DNA from: Strigamia acuminata
Taxonomy: Eukaryota > Arthropoda > Chilopoda > Geophilomorpha > Linotaeniidae
Assembly: GCA_949358305.1 (NCBI GenBank)
Contig: OX442317.1
Location: 4,840,186-4,904,185, forward strand
Length of the DNA stretch: 64,000 nt
Direction: 5' to 3'
The position numbers and the translations under genes were made by a program. The notes under the pieces were generated by a model that was not told the DNA's origin, made no database searches, and saw only the letters and a program-made list of their open reading frames with translations. Shown here one piece after another: positions 22,446-34,525 of this stretch; position 1 is the first letter of the stretch, and each line of letters begins with the position of its first letter.

Positions 22446-24515
22446 GACTGCTGTGAATTCAGCAATTTGAAATCTGCTAGAACCGAAACTTTAAAAATAA
22501 TTATTAGTGTTTGAGGTTTGAAAACAAATAGCTGGGCAAAATGATTACGTGGTAATTGAATCGAGAGTCAATTTAAAAGAGGCTGATTAAGCGTTTGAAC
22601 ACAGTTTTTAAATCATTACCTTATCTGTTTATATTGATAGCGCAGTAGCAAATCAAGGTAATGGGGATTTCCACATTGATTCCTTATCTTGAAAAATCAA
22701 CACTGCACATGGTAGTTTTTTTTTTAAAAAAATATGTTCTCTACAATTTTATGGAACCGAGGAAGTTGACAATAGCGGGAAACTAGAGGTGTTGTTGGTT
22801 CGTGGAAAATGGACTTCCCATTTGTAGATAAGAATATTTATTTTAATGGTAAATAAGAAAATAAACAGCATTATTCTGAAATATTACCTCATGCTTAGAC
22901 CCCGGATATATATGCAAAATAAATTTCGTTATATGCGCATATAATATGCAACAAAAATTCCAATATACTCTTTCCACACTCAAGAAGCCCCCTCTGAAGC
23001 TTGGCTCCCATTGGCCACCAATCAACTGCAGTTCTGAGGATTAGTACACCAGTGATATGGTGGCCAATGGGAGCCAAGCTTCAGAGGGGGCTTCTTGAGT
23101 GTGGAAAGAGTATATATGCAAAATAAAAATTGAAATATGCAAAATAAAAAAATTTATTCAAATGAAATCAGGTGTTAAATAACAACTTAATGCCATTTCA
23201 AAGTGCTCTTGATGTAAATGAACAAAAATTAGTAATTACAATTTATTTATTTCTATTTTTTTTATTTGTTTATTTGTTTATATCTTAAAACTTTTTCCAG
23301 ACACTAATTTAGTGACTTCCCCTGGTGTCTGTTTTTGGCAAAATCCTCAGTTTTCCTAATGTAAGCATATGTACTGTACATGATACGAGTCTTAAAAAAA
23401 AGGCAAAAATTGATAAGTACATGTTACGTATCGTTAAAAAGAGACATAAATCGCCTTTTTTTCTTGGACAAATGGCAATATATGCATTTATTTTCCGATT
23501 TTCGGAAAATATGCAATTTAAGCCAATTTCGGCTATATATGCAATATACATATGAAGTGTGATTTCTCAGACTCCATAAGGGTATTTAAAGGGTCTATAT
23601 TGCCACGTTTAGGATCGGTTTAGAATGGGCTAGGATACTTTTCTAAAAATTGGTGTTATTTATTTTTAATTTTAAAGGTCCTTGCAATTTGTTAGGCGAC
23701 TGGACACATTTTACATTTTAAATTATTGATCCGGAAACTTATTTAAACATATTGTGACAAGACATATTTTTTCCTTCCTATTTCAGTAAAATAAAAATAA
23801 AAATTATCCACTTATTTTTAGGAGAGAAAACAAAAGTTTATTTATTGGGATATGAAAATTAAACCTAGGTTGAGAGGATGTGACGCGAGACCTATTTAAA
23901 AGTGTATTTAATTAGAAAATGATTATTTATCACGCCATAATTTTATCAGTGTCTGCTCATGTTGATCCCTTTATCTGTATTGAGGTTGGAAATGATAATG
24001 ATGACGGAATGGGTTATTTTTATGTTTGCGATTCTTTGAAATATATATCTCTTCTACTTAACTGACATTATTCATATTGAATGTAGGTTGGGAGGTTGAG
24101 CATTTAAATTTATGTGACTTTTAATTTTCCACTTAGAAATGACATCAACATTAAGTTATGCAATTGTAAATCACCCAATTAAAATATTTACCACGGACAT
24201 TTTCATTCCTGAAATAAATTGAATTAATGAGACCTAAAATAAAATTATTTAAAAAAAAAATTTAATTTTTAATTTGTTTGTAATTAATCTGTGAATGGAA
24301 TTTGTCTGGTGTTCGTATTAATTTCCGCGCTTCTCACATATCACACCTGGCAATTTATTGAGGCAAAAATATTCAGTGAAAATGCGCCGTTTTTTAACCA
24401 TTAGGAAATGTCAACTGAAACTGAGAACAAAAGACTATGTCATGCAATGCACAAACAAGTGTATATTGCATATTGTGTGTTATTCAATCGATCTGATGTC
24501 ACTTCAACGGCAGCG
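22446..24515. other. Intergenic between dynamin D and the lectin-SPH gene
   Basis: AT-rich. It holds the hairpin element 22964-23114. The genes on each side are divergently transcribed, so both 5' regions should lie here. No convincing TATA or other promoter motif could be picked out. Confidence 0.5.
22964..23114. mobile_element. Hairpin (foldback) MITE, copy 2
   Basis: Arms of about 57 bp, perfect or nearly so, running from TATACTCTTTCCACACTCAA to GCTCCCATTGGCCACCA and back. The loop has the family word GTACACCAGTGATA. The middle of the arm differs from copies 1 and 3. Confidence 0.85.
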
Positions 24516-27500
24516 ATGAAGCTGCAAAACACCAGACCTTTTTGCTGGTTTCTCATCATTCTTGTAATATGTCCGTCTTCATCTTTGCACTGTCCGAGGG
24601 ACTCCTTCTTCCATTCGGGATTCTGTTACCGAGTTGTCCACAACGAGCTTTCGTTTGACATGGCCAGAGCGACTTGTACGCACCAAGGAGGTCAGTTGGC
24701 AGTGTTCAAGTCGCACGCAGCTCAGCGAGCGGTTTTTCAGTGGATAAAGGAAGGTGATGTGTAAGTTTGTGCAATTTGATGTATTTGGTCGATGTTTTCT
24801 TGAATTATTTGGCCCGTAGGTTTGCAAGCTCTCGTTCCTTTTGGATCGGTCTCATTTATGACTATGCAAATGGTGATCGGATTTGGCGATATATCGATGG
24901 GAAAGTTCTTACTCCGTGGGATTATCAGGATTGGTCGGTAAAGAATGTGACTACGGACCGTAGGAATCTTTGTGCGTTGGCAACTACGAACAGATGGTTG
25001 TCTGATGGGTGCCGCGAAGGCAAATATCCATCTTTGTGTTACTTTGAAGGTAACTTGTATGAAATAAGATTCTGTCTCCTCGACTCAGCTATTCTCTTTT
25101 AAGAAAACAAAACATGGCAAATTGAACCTCGTTTTACCTCATTTTGTCTCGTTTTATCTCGTTTTTCCTCATTTTGTTTCGTTTTATCTCGTTTTTCCTC
25201 ATTTTCTCTCGTTTTATCTCGTTTTTCCTCATTTTGTCTCATTTTATCTCGTTTTTCCTCATTTTGTCTCGTTTTACCTCGTTTCTTTCATTTTTTCTCG
25301 TTTTACCTTATTTTACCTCGCTCTAATTATATTTTATCTGGTTTTATTTCGTTTTAATTTTGTTTTAACCTAGTTTTACTTCTACTAAGGGGCCGTCCAT
25401 AAATGACGTAACGCTGATTTTTCGATTTTTAGACCCCCTCTCCCCCCTGTAACAAGGTCGTAACAAATTCCCCTTAGAATATTACGTAACAAAACTTTCC
25501 ACCCCCCCCCCCCCCCCAAAAAAAAATTTTTTTTGATACAAGCTTATAATACAAAATTTTACAAAAATTTAAAATTTTTTACAAAAATTTAAATTTTTTT
25601 ACAAATATTTAAAATTTTTTTACAAATATTTAAAATTTTTTTATAAATATTTAAAATTTTTTTACAAATATTTAAAATTTTTTTACAAATATTTAAAATT
25701 TTTTTACAAATATTTTAAAATTTTTTACAAATATTTAAAATTTTTTTACAAAAATTTAAATTTTTTTTCAAAAATTTGAACAAAATTTCAAAAATCGAAA
25801 AAAAATTTCAAAAATGTAAAAAAAAATTTCAAAAATTTAAAATTGTTTACAAAAATTTAAAATTTACAATAATAATAAATTGAAACAATAAAAGTAAAAT
25901 TTTCACTTTTTGTTACGTAACATTTTTAAGAACCCCCCCCATCCCCGTCGTAACAACCCGTAACAAAATTTGAAACTCCCCTCCCTCCCCCCCTCCAGGT
26001 GTTACGTAATTTATGGACGGCCCCTAACCTCGTTTTATTTTGTTGTCACCTCGTTTTATCCTGTTTTGCTTCATTTTACCTCGTTTTAACCTTGTTTTAT
26101 CTTGTTTTGCTTCATTTGACCTCGTTTTAACCTCGTTTTATCTTGTTTTGCTTTATTTTACCTTGTTTTGCTTTATTTTACCTCGTTTTGCTTTATTTTA
26201 CCTCGTTTTACCTCATTTTGTCTCGTTTTACTTCGTTTTACCTTGTTTTATCCCGATCTAATTTTATTTTATCTCGTTTTATTTCGTTTTAATTTTATTT
26301 TAACCTAGTTTTACTTCATTCTAACCTTGGTTTATTTTGTTGTAACCTCGTTTTATATCGTTTTATTATTTTTACCTCGATTTAACCTCGTGTTAACCTC
26401 GTTTTATCTTGTTTTGCTTCATTTGACCTCGTTTTATCTTGTTTTGCTTCATTTGACCTCGTTTTATCTTGTTTTGCTTCATTTGACCTCGTTTTATCTT
26501 GTTTTGCTTCATTTGATCTCGTTTTATCTTGTTTTGCTTCATTTGACCTCGTTTTATCTTGTTTTGCTTCATTTGACCTCGTTTTATCTTGTTTTGCTTC
26601 ATTTGACCTCGTTTTATCTTGTTTTGCTTCATTTGATCTCGTTTTATCTTGTTTTGCTTCATTTGACCTCGTTTTATCTTGTTTTGCTTCATTTGATCTC
26701 GTTTTAACCTCGTTTTATCTTGTTTTGCTTCATTTTACCTCGTTTTAGCTCATTACTGCGACGCGCACAATGTTTTAATCCAAGATGGTTTCATAACCGA
26801 TTGTCGCGAAGATGGACAATTTCTCCACGGCGACATAGTGCAAGTACAATGTCGCAAAAGCTACACGCTCATCGGCCCGGCCGAAATCACTTGCCTGAGC
26901 AACGGCAGCTGGTCATCCATGCCCTCCTGCGAACCAGGCTGTCTCAGACCGTACGACATTCCTCATTCCTTCCCTGCATTGGACAAGGCGTGGCACCGCA
27001 TTGGCGACACGCGCGTCATCCTATGCCAAGACGCCTTCTTGGTCCTCGAAGATTCCATCCCGAGGTCTCACGCCACTTTGACCTGCACTTCAGGGGGTGT
27101 CTGGATCCCAGAAAAACTAGCCTGCATCCACGTCAACAGCAGCGACTACTCCTACTCGCCCGAAGTGGTCACCAAAATGCGCGTGACCGTCGAAGGCTCC
27201 GTCCACCTAACGTGCCCCGAAATAACGTCGGCCACGGTGGAAGGCGCTCCGGTCACCCCGATTTGGATGAAGGACCAAGTGGAAGTCAACGTCGTCACCA
27301 ACACCAGAGCGCGCTTTCGGAACGACCCGCAGAACGTTCTGACTATCGACAACGCCGACGACGGCGCGGCCGGCATTTACGTCTGTCTCATCGAAGACGT
27401 GCAAGGAGAGCTGCACGTGGCCGCGTATCACGTGATCGTCGTGTCCGGCGACCCCTGCTCGCTGGACGTGCTCGTCAAGCCCAAAGATGTGGCCAAATTC

Positions 27501-28505
27501 GAGGGCAACCACGCGCTGCTGCGCTGCTTCGTGCCGGACTCGATGAACTCGTGGTACAAGGACGGCGAGAAGATTAACTCCGGACCCCGCATCCGCATTC
27601 TCCCGGACGGATCTCTGTTGCTGCAGCACGTGTGCTACGAGGATGCCGGCGACTACACTTGCATAGCGACGAAACACGTGTCGAAGTGCAGCATTAATGC
27701 CACCGCGCACTTGTCCGTGGCGCCGACGACGAGGACGTTGTGCGGGATAGTGACGGAGAACCACAGCCCGAACGACACGATCAAACCGCAGCATCATCCG
27801 TGGCTGGCGACGCTCTGGCTCGGGGACGAAGAGATGCCGTTCTGTTACGGCACTTTGCTGAGCGAACGGTGGGTGGTGACGAGCACGACGTGCGTGTACA
27901 GCATCAAGAAGTATCGCATATCGAATTTGGTGGTCAAACTCGGTTTGGGGTCGCCGGTCGAAGACACGAACGACACCGTGCACATTTATCGCGTCGGACA
28001 CATCGAGACTCATCCGAATTATCTGTGGAGCAACACGGAGAACGACGTGGCGATGTTGTGGCTCATCAGAGAGGTGACGTTCACGCAGGCCATTCGGCCG
28101 TTGTGTCTCACTCCGGCGGAACATCACGAGAATCCGTGTTTCCGGGAAGGGGATGTCCACGGGAGGGTTTCCGGCTGGGGCCCGTTTGATTCGCACGTGT
28201 CGTCTCGGGGGTTGTATTTGCGGGCAGAGGCTTTGGTGACGGAAGAGCAGGATTTGTGTCAGAGGTCGGTGAATTTCCGACTGCCGCCGAGTCTGTTCTG
28301 CGCGAGGTCGGAGACGGGAGATAAGGATCATGCGCATTTTGCTGGGGATTCCGGATCGCCGTTTGCGGTGTTTAAAAGCGGTCGGTGGTACTTGCACGGG
28401 ATTTTTACTCGGGGTGAAAGATACACGCATGATGGAGACTACGACTATTTTACGAGGACTGAACAGCATGGCGAGTGGATCGAACCTTTTCTGCAGAAAC
28501 ATTGA
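24516..28505 (+). CDS. Secreted C-type lectin / sushi / Ig / inactive serine-protease homologue
   Basis: Exons 24516-24760, 24820-25049 and 26749-28505 splice in phase to 743 aa. The start is the ATG opening a signal peptide (MKLQNTRPFCWFLIILVIC). Domains in order: C-type lectin about 25-157 with the WIGL motif but no EPN or QPD sugar signature; CCP1 162-219; CCP2 223-284; Ig1 about 295-395 (Cys314, Cys371); Ig2 about 398-485 (Cys418, Cys463); trypsin fold about 490-743. In the last domain the usual AAHC reads STTC, so the catalytic His is Thr539. Asp591 and Ser693 (GDSGSP) are kept. No RIVGG-like activation site is seen. It is therefore a protease homologue, presumably an extracellular recognition or adaptor protein. 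Arthropod modular proteases such as horseshoe-crab factor C or insect modular serine protease combine some of these modules; I do not know this exact order. Confidence 0.92.
25122..25380. repeat. Pyrimidine-rich minisatellite TCTCGTTTTAyCTCGTTT
   Basis: Degenerate repeats of CTCGTTTTATCTCGTTTTTC, in the second intron of the lectin-SPH gene. Confidence 0.8.
25389..26024. mobile_element. PIF/Harbinger-like MITE in the SPH intron
   Basis: Ends GGGGCCGTCCATAAATGACG and, reverse-complemented, GGGGCCGTCCATAAATTACG, flanked by TAA (25386-25388 and 26025-26027). A 3-bp TAA duplication is typical of PIF/Harbinger. The interior has a C17 run at about 25502 and tandem TTTTTTACAAATATTTAAAA units from about 25560 to 25760. 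Confidence 0.85.
26397..26706. repeat. 30-bp minisatellite, about ten copies
   Basis: Unit CTCGTTTTATCTTGTTTTGC followed by TTCATTTGAC, nearly identical in each copy with a C/T change in some. It extends into degenerate copies on both sides (26040-26750) and runs almost to the 3' splice site of exon 3. Long open frames on both strands here are only repeat artefacts. Confidence 0.95.
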
Positions 28506-28574
28506 CATTTTATTATGGGTTAAAATGTTGTTTTGTACAATTCTATTTATTTGTAATAACAATAACGGAATTTA

Positions 28575-28580
28575 AATAAA
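28575..28580 (+). terminator. Poly(A) signal of the lectin-SPH gene
   Basis: AATAAA 70 bases after the stop codon at 28503-28505. Confidence 0.65.
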
Positions 28581-29215
28581 TGTTTTTAAGACAATGAAGT
28601 TCTCAAGGCAAAAGGAGGTCAAACACAACATTAAAATCCATGAAAGTTCTATGGCAAAATAATTGTTCACATGAAAAGAACGATGCTTTTTCGGTCATAT
28701 TTTTTTTGTTTTTTGAAATTTTTAAAAATTATTTACTTTTTCTGAAAGATCATGAGTCATTTGTGTTAAAATTTAAAATATTTTCTTTCTGAGAAATCAT
28801 TATAAATCTTTTTTTGCCAATTAACGATACTACTACAAACGTGAACAATTTTTTGAGTCACTGTAAGTAACAAGTGCAAAGAAATTCGATGTGATTCCTT
28901 CGACAATCAGAGATTGGAAGCGGAATGCCTGAACGTGGGGGAAAACGAAAACAAAAACGAAAACGATTGGATGACGGAGGAGCGAATTCTATCGGTGTAG
29001 ACCTCGTGAACTGGATTGGTGAAAGACGAAGAAGACAGTTCGGAATAACCCGCTGGCTTCTAATGGTGCGCGGGCAAATTTTTATTTTTATATACCTCTC
29101 GGGGGCGTTATTGGAAGATATACGGAACGTAAATTTAAAGTTTGATTATGCGAACAAATCGGTTTTATAAACACCCATGTCTCCCATTGACACTCTAAGA
29201 TAGTTTGCTGTCTAG

Positions 29216-29231
29216 CCACTAGATGGCAGTA
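29216..29231 (+). promoter_or_regulatory. CTCF-like motif
   Basis: CCACTAGATGGCAGTA fits the degenerate CTCF core CCASYAGRKGGCRSYR at every position. A second, one-mismatch site, TCACTAGATGGCACTG, is at 29300-29315. They lie between the lectin-SPH and allatostatin genes. Binding is inferred from motif only. Confidence 0.45.
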
Positions 29232-32200
29232 CTATGAAAGTGCTTTAGACTCCCTTAGGATGGCAGTAAATTTGTGACGTGTTGGAGTTTCAATGTTGAT
29301 CACTAGATGGCACTGGCTGCAATAATCGTGGAAGCAGACACAGTTTAGCCTAGGTTTATCAAACTTTTTGGAACATGTATATTTTTTTGTTTAATTTTTA
29401 ATATTAATTAGCTGGCTGCTGGTAATTTATTACGAAACATTACCGCTAAACATCCTCCGGATATTTTGAGTAATTTTTTCTGGCTGCAGTGTTTCCTAAT
29501 TTCATCTCTTGCATCATCCGCATCTAATCTGTTGGTCCCCCGTGAATATTACCATATTTAACGTTATCACTTGTTGAGTTGCTGATGATGTCTGTAGGCG
29601 GTTGATGAAATATTGTTGCAATTTGGCTACGCCGTATCTGTCACCCACTTAATTATTATAAACGATTTTTTTTTATTATTTTTTGTTTTTATACTTGGAT
29701 CCTCGGAGGTGCATCAAAGTTTTTGATTATAATTAAAAGTTATATATGTGCATAATGTAAAGAAATAACGAAGGAATTATTTGCATTGATTTATTGTTTT
29801 TTTTCTCTCTTGAAAATATCAGATAAAATAAATTCCATGAAATCAAAAATAAAATTCCATATTTTTTTTATTTTTAATGAAAATATGTATTATTATTTTT
29901 TTTATTATCATTGTGGGGCGGCCATTGTGCATACACATTTATATTTATGGATTATTTTTAATAGTTATTAATTCGTTTGTTGATGAACTGAAGGCAAAGA
30001 ATTTGGAATTTTAAGTCGAGGTCATTTAAAATTTTTATTTACATCAGGAAATTATAATAATCATAATAATACTTTTGTTTTTATTAAATCTTAATAATAT
30101 GATAAATATACGCGATTAACGTAACAATACCGCTTCGGAATGACGTCATAGTTGATGAAAAGGGGGAGGAAAACAAAACGTTGGGTTTATAAGCTCTACT
30201 GGCATAAAGGGTTGAATTTAAGTCACGTAATTTTGTGGTGGACAATCAGACTACAGCACTGTGGGTCGTCACTCAAGCTGGTCAATGCTGCGTCACTGAA
30301 CCTGCAATTGAATAAAAAATAAATAAACAATATGTTTGATTTATATTAAAAACCTGAATGACTCGAGCAATTGACGTTGGCTGTTGCTGCTGCAGCTCGA
30401 ATAAATTTTCCAAATGATTAAAGAATTTGCTCGTAAAACGTCCAAGCGGTAATTCCAAATTTTTGAACAATTTTTTTATTTTTTATTTTTTTATTTATTT
30501 TTTTTTACTTATGGGGTTTATTTTTCCGAATTTTTATACTTGAAACTACAATATTGGATTTGGATTTTTAATAAAAACTGGAGCAATCCTTTTCATTGCC
30601 GATTATTCGGATTCGGTGCCGCATTGGAGCGAGTTTATTGACCGCTTATTCCCGTATCGTTGCATCCAACCTTGAGCACACACACACGCGCACTTTTCCA
30701 CCAACAAATTCCCAATTTTAAAATTTTTTTTTATATATATATATATTTTTATTTTTTTTTCTCTTTATTTTCGTGACAACTGGGGTTTCTCTCGCATCCC
30801 TGTTGATGTGCGACAACCACATCTTTGTGGTTTCTATGCCAACTGAAACTATCCACTTTTTCTAATTTGATAAATTAGTTGAGTCGATTATGGCGGTAAG
30901 TGAAACGAGAGAAGACACTCGAATTTTCCTCAGGATTCCATCAACAATTTTTTTTCTTTCTTTTCATTATTATTTTTTATTTTTATACTAAATGTCCGTG
31001 AAGGTCAAACGTCATTTCTCGCAATCGTAAATGTACACCAATAATGATTAGTTGCTCATAAACAATGCAATAAAAAAAAGAAAACACCATCTGTTGCTCA
31101 ACTTAAACTTAAAGCTCATGGAATTAAACGTCATGTAAAATCGTGCTTTTCTTTTTGCAATTAACGAAAGGATTGCGCTTCTTGCCGGGTCCGTTTACGA
31201 GCGTTTTAAGACATTTTATTACGGATGTAATTGGCAATTGCTACAATACGAGAGTTGGAACTGACTATACCGTAACCTCGATGCAAAAAGAACAACATTA
31301 ACTTTTGCTTTATGACAATGGGCGTTTTGACAGAAAACATGATATAATGGGCACATTTGAAAACAATTTAATAGCAATTATCCGAAAATAGTATCCGTTA
31401 TCTTCCTTATTGGAGGCGGGAAAGCAGTTTAGACGTAATTGAATTTGGTGAACGTAATATTTGTTATTGATAAATCTTACGGGGCTGCGTAAACAAAAGT
31501 TATGTCACATCCAAGCGCAAACACAATAACTTAGAAATGTGTTTTATTCGAGTTCCACGAAGATTTTAATGTCCTTGACTGGAATTATGGCCTGGACAAG
31601 TGGAATAACGCGGATAAATTTGTCTATAATTATCCGAAAGCGATCCCTAAGCAACGATCTCGGATTGATGACTCGTGCAAGTGTTGACAAGAGAGACATC
31701 CAACAGCGAATGATTTAGTCATAGAGATACATAAATCTGGTGTAAACATTTTGCGATGAAAATGAAAACATTTCCAACAAAATTCTGCAATTAAACAAAT
31801 CAAAACCAAGCCGAACTTGCACGAAATTGGAGACAAATTTTAGCGCATTTTATTGCTTCGTGGCGGATCAAGTTTTATGTCAACTTGTACTGAATATCGT
31901 AGTTTAGAGGGCGTTTAAAATTTATGTCGAAAGTGACACTTTGCTGGTATGAAAACAGCAAATTAGATGATGTAATAAGTGATGGTTTATTTATAGGTTG
32001 GTTTGGTACGAATTGGAGGTAATTTGTCGACGAAAATAAATAAATAAAATTGGTTTGACGTTTCTTATGTAAGACCAAACGACCCAATTTCGCCCAATGT
32101 GCAATTTAATGATCTAATTCTATACTTTTATGCTTTTGAGTTTAAAATTTTAATTTTAGTTGGGTTTAAAACTGCTTAAAGTAAAACGTGATTACGTTTA

Positions 32201-33837
32201 AATGAGCGCTTGATCACCTGTAAAATGCACGTGCATTGCAATCTAGATCGAATAATTGCATCGTTTGCTTACAGTCTCGTGCTAAAACTGAACTATTCGT
32301 TCTTTTCTTCCAACCTCTCGAGGTGTTACTGGATATAATCGATGGTTTTATAGGATCTATTCAATTTCTTGCACGAATAAATCTCAAAAACCTTTTGCGG
32401 CTTCCAAGATTTATTCAGAGGCAACAAGACCTTTTCAGCTGAAGTCGAATTACCCGTTATCAGCAAACACTTTGTACAAAGAAAAAGAAAATGCGTTTTT
32501 TCTCGTATCTCGGAAGAAAAAAAATTGGAAAAAAAATATAACGAACCTAAAATTTGTTGCCAAAAACAATGCAACAATTTATTCAAAACTTGTACAGGAC
32601 AAGCTGTCAGTTTGATTCCCAGCTATGGATTTATTGCCACACGCAGAAGTGTTTTGCATTGTTGGTTCTGCTCTGTTCTTAAGTTTTCAAACTTTTTCCA
32701 ATTTACTTTCCTACACAATTAAATTGAATAGTTAAATCTAATAGAATCTAACCGGGAGGGGGGGGGGGTTGGCTGGGGTGTGTATTAATTGCACCATTAC
32801 GAGTTGTGCGATATTAAAAATGTCACAATCTGTTGAAGAAACTAGTTATAAGTGCAGCAATTTGTAGCTTTAATAGCGAGTGAAAGTGCATTTTCACCAA
32901 AACACTTATTCTGGGTGCATCACAGTTGGATTACCAACATCCACTATACTGACTACACACTTAATTGTAGGAGTTTCTGTTAGTTCTGTTTAGGCTTAAT
33001 GGCATTAGCCAACTCGAAATCGTCTGCACTTTGATTATATTTACTGCAAGGAGAGGAATTGGAAAATTGCTCCAGTTTTTATGAATGATTGTGGGTAAAA
33101 ATAGTTGTAATGATGTTGTTTATAGAGTTATATAATCCTGGCAATTGAGATTTAGGATATGCAATGGCAGACGACGGTTATTTTTAGGAAGAGAAAAAAT
33201 AATGTTGTCTGTCTGTGGTTTGTGGAGATCTGATACTTAATTATAAGTAATGTGTTTTCTACCACCTGTCTGTCTGGCACAGTCAGAATTTATCTGCTGG
33301 CAAATTGTTGTGTTGTTGCATTGTGCAAAGAAACACCACCTACTGTGAAAGTCCATTAACTGAGGCATTCTTGTGTAGGAGGAAAATTACGCTACTGAAA
33401 ATGTGATTTAAAACCAACACGTTGTTGCATTATCAACAGCTGTTAAAATTAATGAGGTAATGTCAGTTCAAAGTGGTGCCCAGAGTTCCTGCAACATCAG
33501 TTGTTGTATATATTATACACTAACCACATTTTCACATGCAACAAAACACGAATTGGTATTTTAAACACAATTTTGCTCCATTTTGTCATCACACTCAAGT
33601 GGATTTGAAAACCGAGCACAATTTGATAAATATCTTATTAATTAAGAGAATTGTGGTAGATTTACATCGACTTAAAACAATAAGAGATTTTTTTTTAGAT
33701 TCTAGTGTTTGTTTTCTTTGGATAACAAACAGCATTAAAATAATAACAATTTTTTTATGAAATAGAAGAAAAATTTTTAAAAATGAAAACCATATTTCAT
33801 GAATTGATAAAAAACAATTGTTCTTCTTTGCGTTAGT

Positions 33838-33913
33838 GAATTTTATGTGAGGCCCAAGACAATTTCTCTTGTTCCGATATGACCCGGGGAAGCCAAAAGG
33901 TTGGACACCCCTG
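33838..33913 (-). mobile_element. hAT-type element end (fragment)
   Basis: On the minus strand it starts CAGGGGTGTCCAACCTTTTG and continues with GGCTTC and TTGTCTTGGGCC words. This is a hAT-type terminus. The other end is not recognised nearby. Confidence 0.5.
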
Positions 33914-34229
33914 CTTTAGAGCTTCCGGCCCATGCGGCTAAATTTTCCATCGACATGACGTTTTAGGACTAACCCACCCATCTTGTGTGTACAGCATCCC
34001 AGGTGATCTAAAATAAATAATACCACTGACGATGATCGCAAGATCGAAAGGCCTTTGGTAGAAAATCTATTTGTTTTGTTTTTGTTAGATTTTAGTGTCA
34101 TTAATCAATCTGTAAATTATTGTTGCTATTTCTAAACTTTGTTTTGGAGAGTCTCAACAAGGTATGAGCTCTGATCCCTTAGCTCAGATGGGACCCGATG
34201 CCAACCCGATTGTGGTATGGCTGAGGGAA

Positions 34230-34470
34230 ACCGTCTATTGAATTGCATTGTTATAACTTATCATTATCAAATCATCTGTCAAACTCGTTCCCATATCGTT
34301 GTACTACACTACCCTATGGAACGAGCTCCCGTATGAAATCAGGGAAGTGCATTTATCATTGCCGTCACCTGCACAGGCGCATCCACAAATGTACACTTGA
34401 CGAACAAGCAAACCTCTTAACTTTCCTGTATTAATATTCCACTGGAGTGTTTGAAATAAATAAATACTTA
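34230..34470 (+). mobile_element. 3' tail of a non-LTR retrotransposon
   Basis: One frame reads TTLWNELPYEIRE, the usual C-terminal motif of LINE reverse-transcriptase ORFs (LWNxLPxxIR). It is followed by a stop and an AATAAATAAATA tail. It is 5'-truncated; only about 25 codons are recognisable. Confidence 0.6.
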
Positions 34471-34525
34471 AGAAAGAACAAACGGCTAGCCGCATTAAAT
34501 ATGCTCAAGTCATCATCCAAATTGT

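Larger units (their letters stand above)
28581..34229. other. Intergenic between lectin-SPH and allatostatin A genes
   Basis: AT-rich with no recognisable gene. It contains two CTCF-like motifs (29216-29231 and 29300-29315), a TGACGTCA-type site at about 30142, a G-rich run GGGAGGGGGGGGGGG at about 32755 and a hAT end at 33838-33913. The 3' exon of the allatostatin gene, if one exists, would be on the minus strand here; I could not locate it. A basic 81-aa open frame at 28925-29170 has no known motif. Confidence 0.5.

Noticed and set aside
26393-26707. Repetitive proteins (MKQNKIKRGQ units and YLVLLHLTSF units)
   Set aside because: These are translations of the 30-bp minisatellite, whose unit length is a multiple of three.
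26720-27577. 285-codon frame overlapping exon 3 in another plus-strand frame
   Set aside because: Arg-rich low-information product with no motif; the sushi and Ig cysteines are in the other frame.
24516-28505. Horseshoe-crab type factor C orthologue
   Set aside because: Module order differs, Ig domains are present, no LCCL module was seen and the catalytic His is missing.
27207-28562. 451-codon open frame on the minus strand
   Set aside because: It is antisense to the GC-rich exon 3 of the lectin-SPH gene and has no recognisable domain; GC-rich codon third positions suppress stops on the opposite strand.
28925-29170. Small basic protein frame of 81 codons
   Set aside because: A Lys/Arg-rich start and hydrophobic end but no similarity, and no upstream promoter or polyadenylation signal; not enough to call a gene.
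30282-30470. Possible 3' exon of the allatostatin gene on the minus strand
   Set aside because: There is a plausible donor and downstream acceptor, but no acceptor before the open stretch and the spliced frame stops at once.
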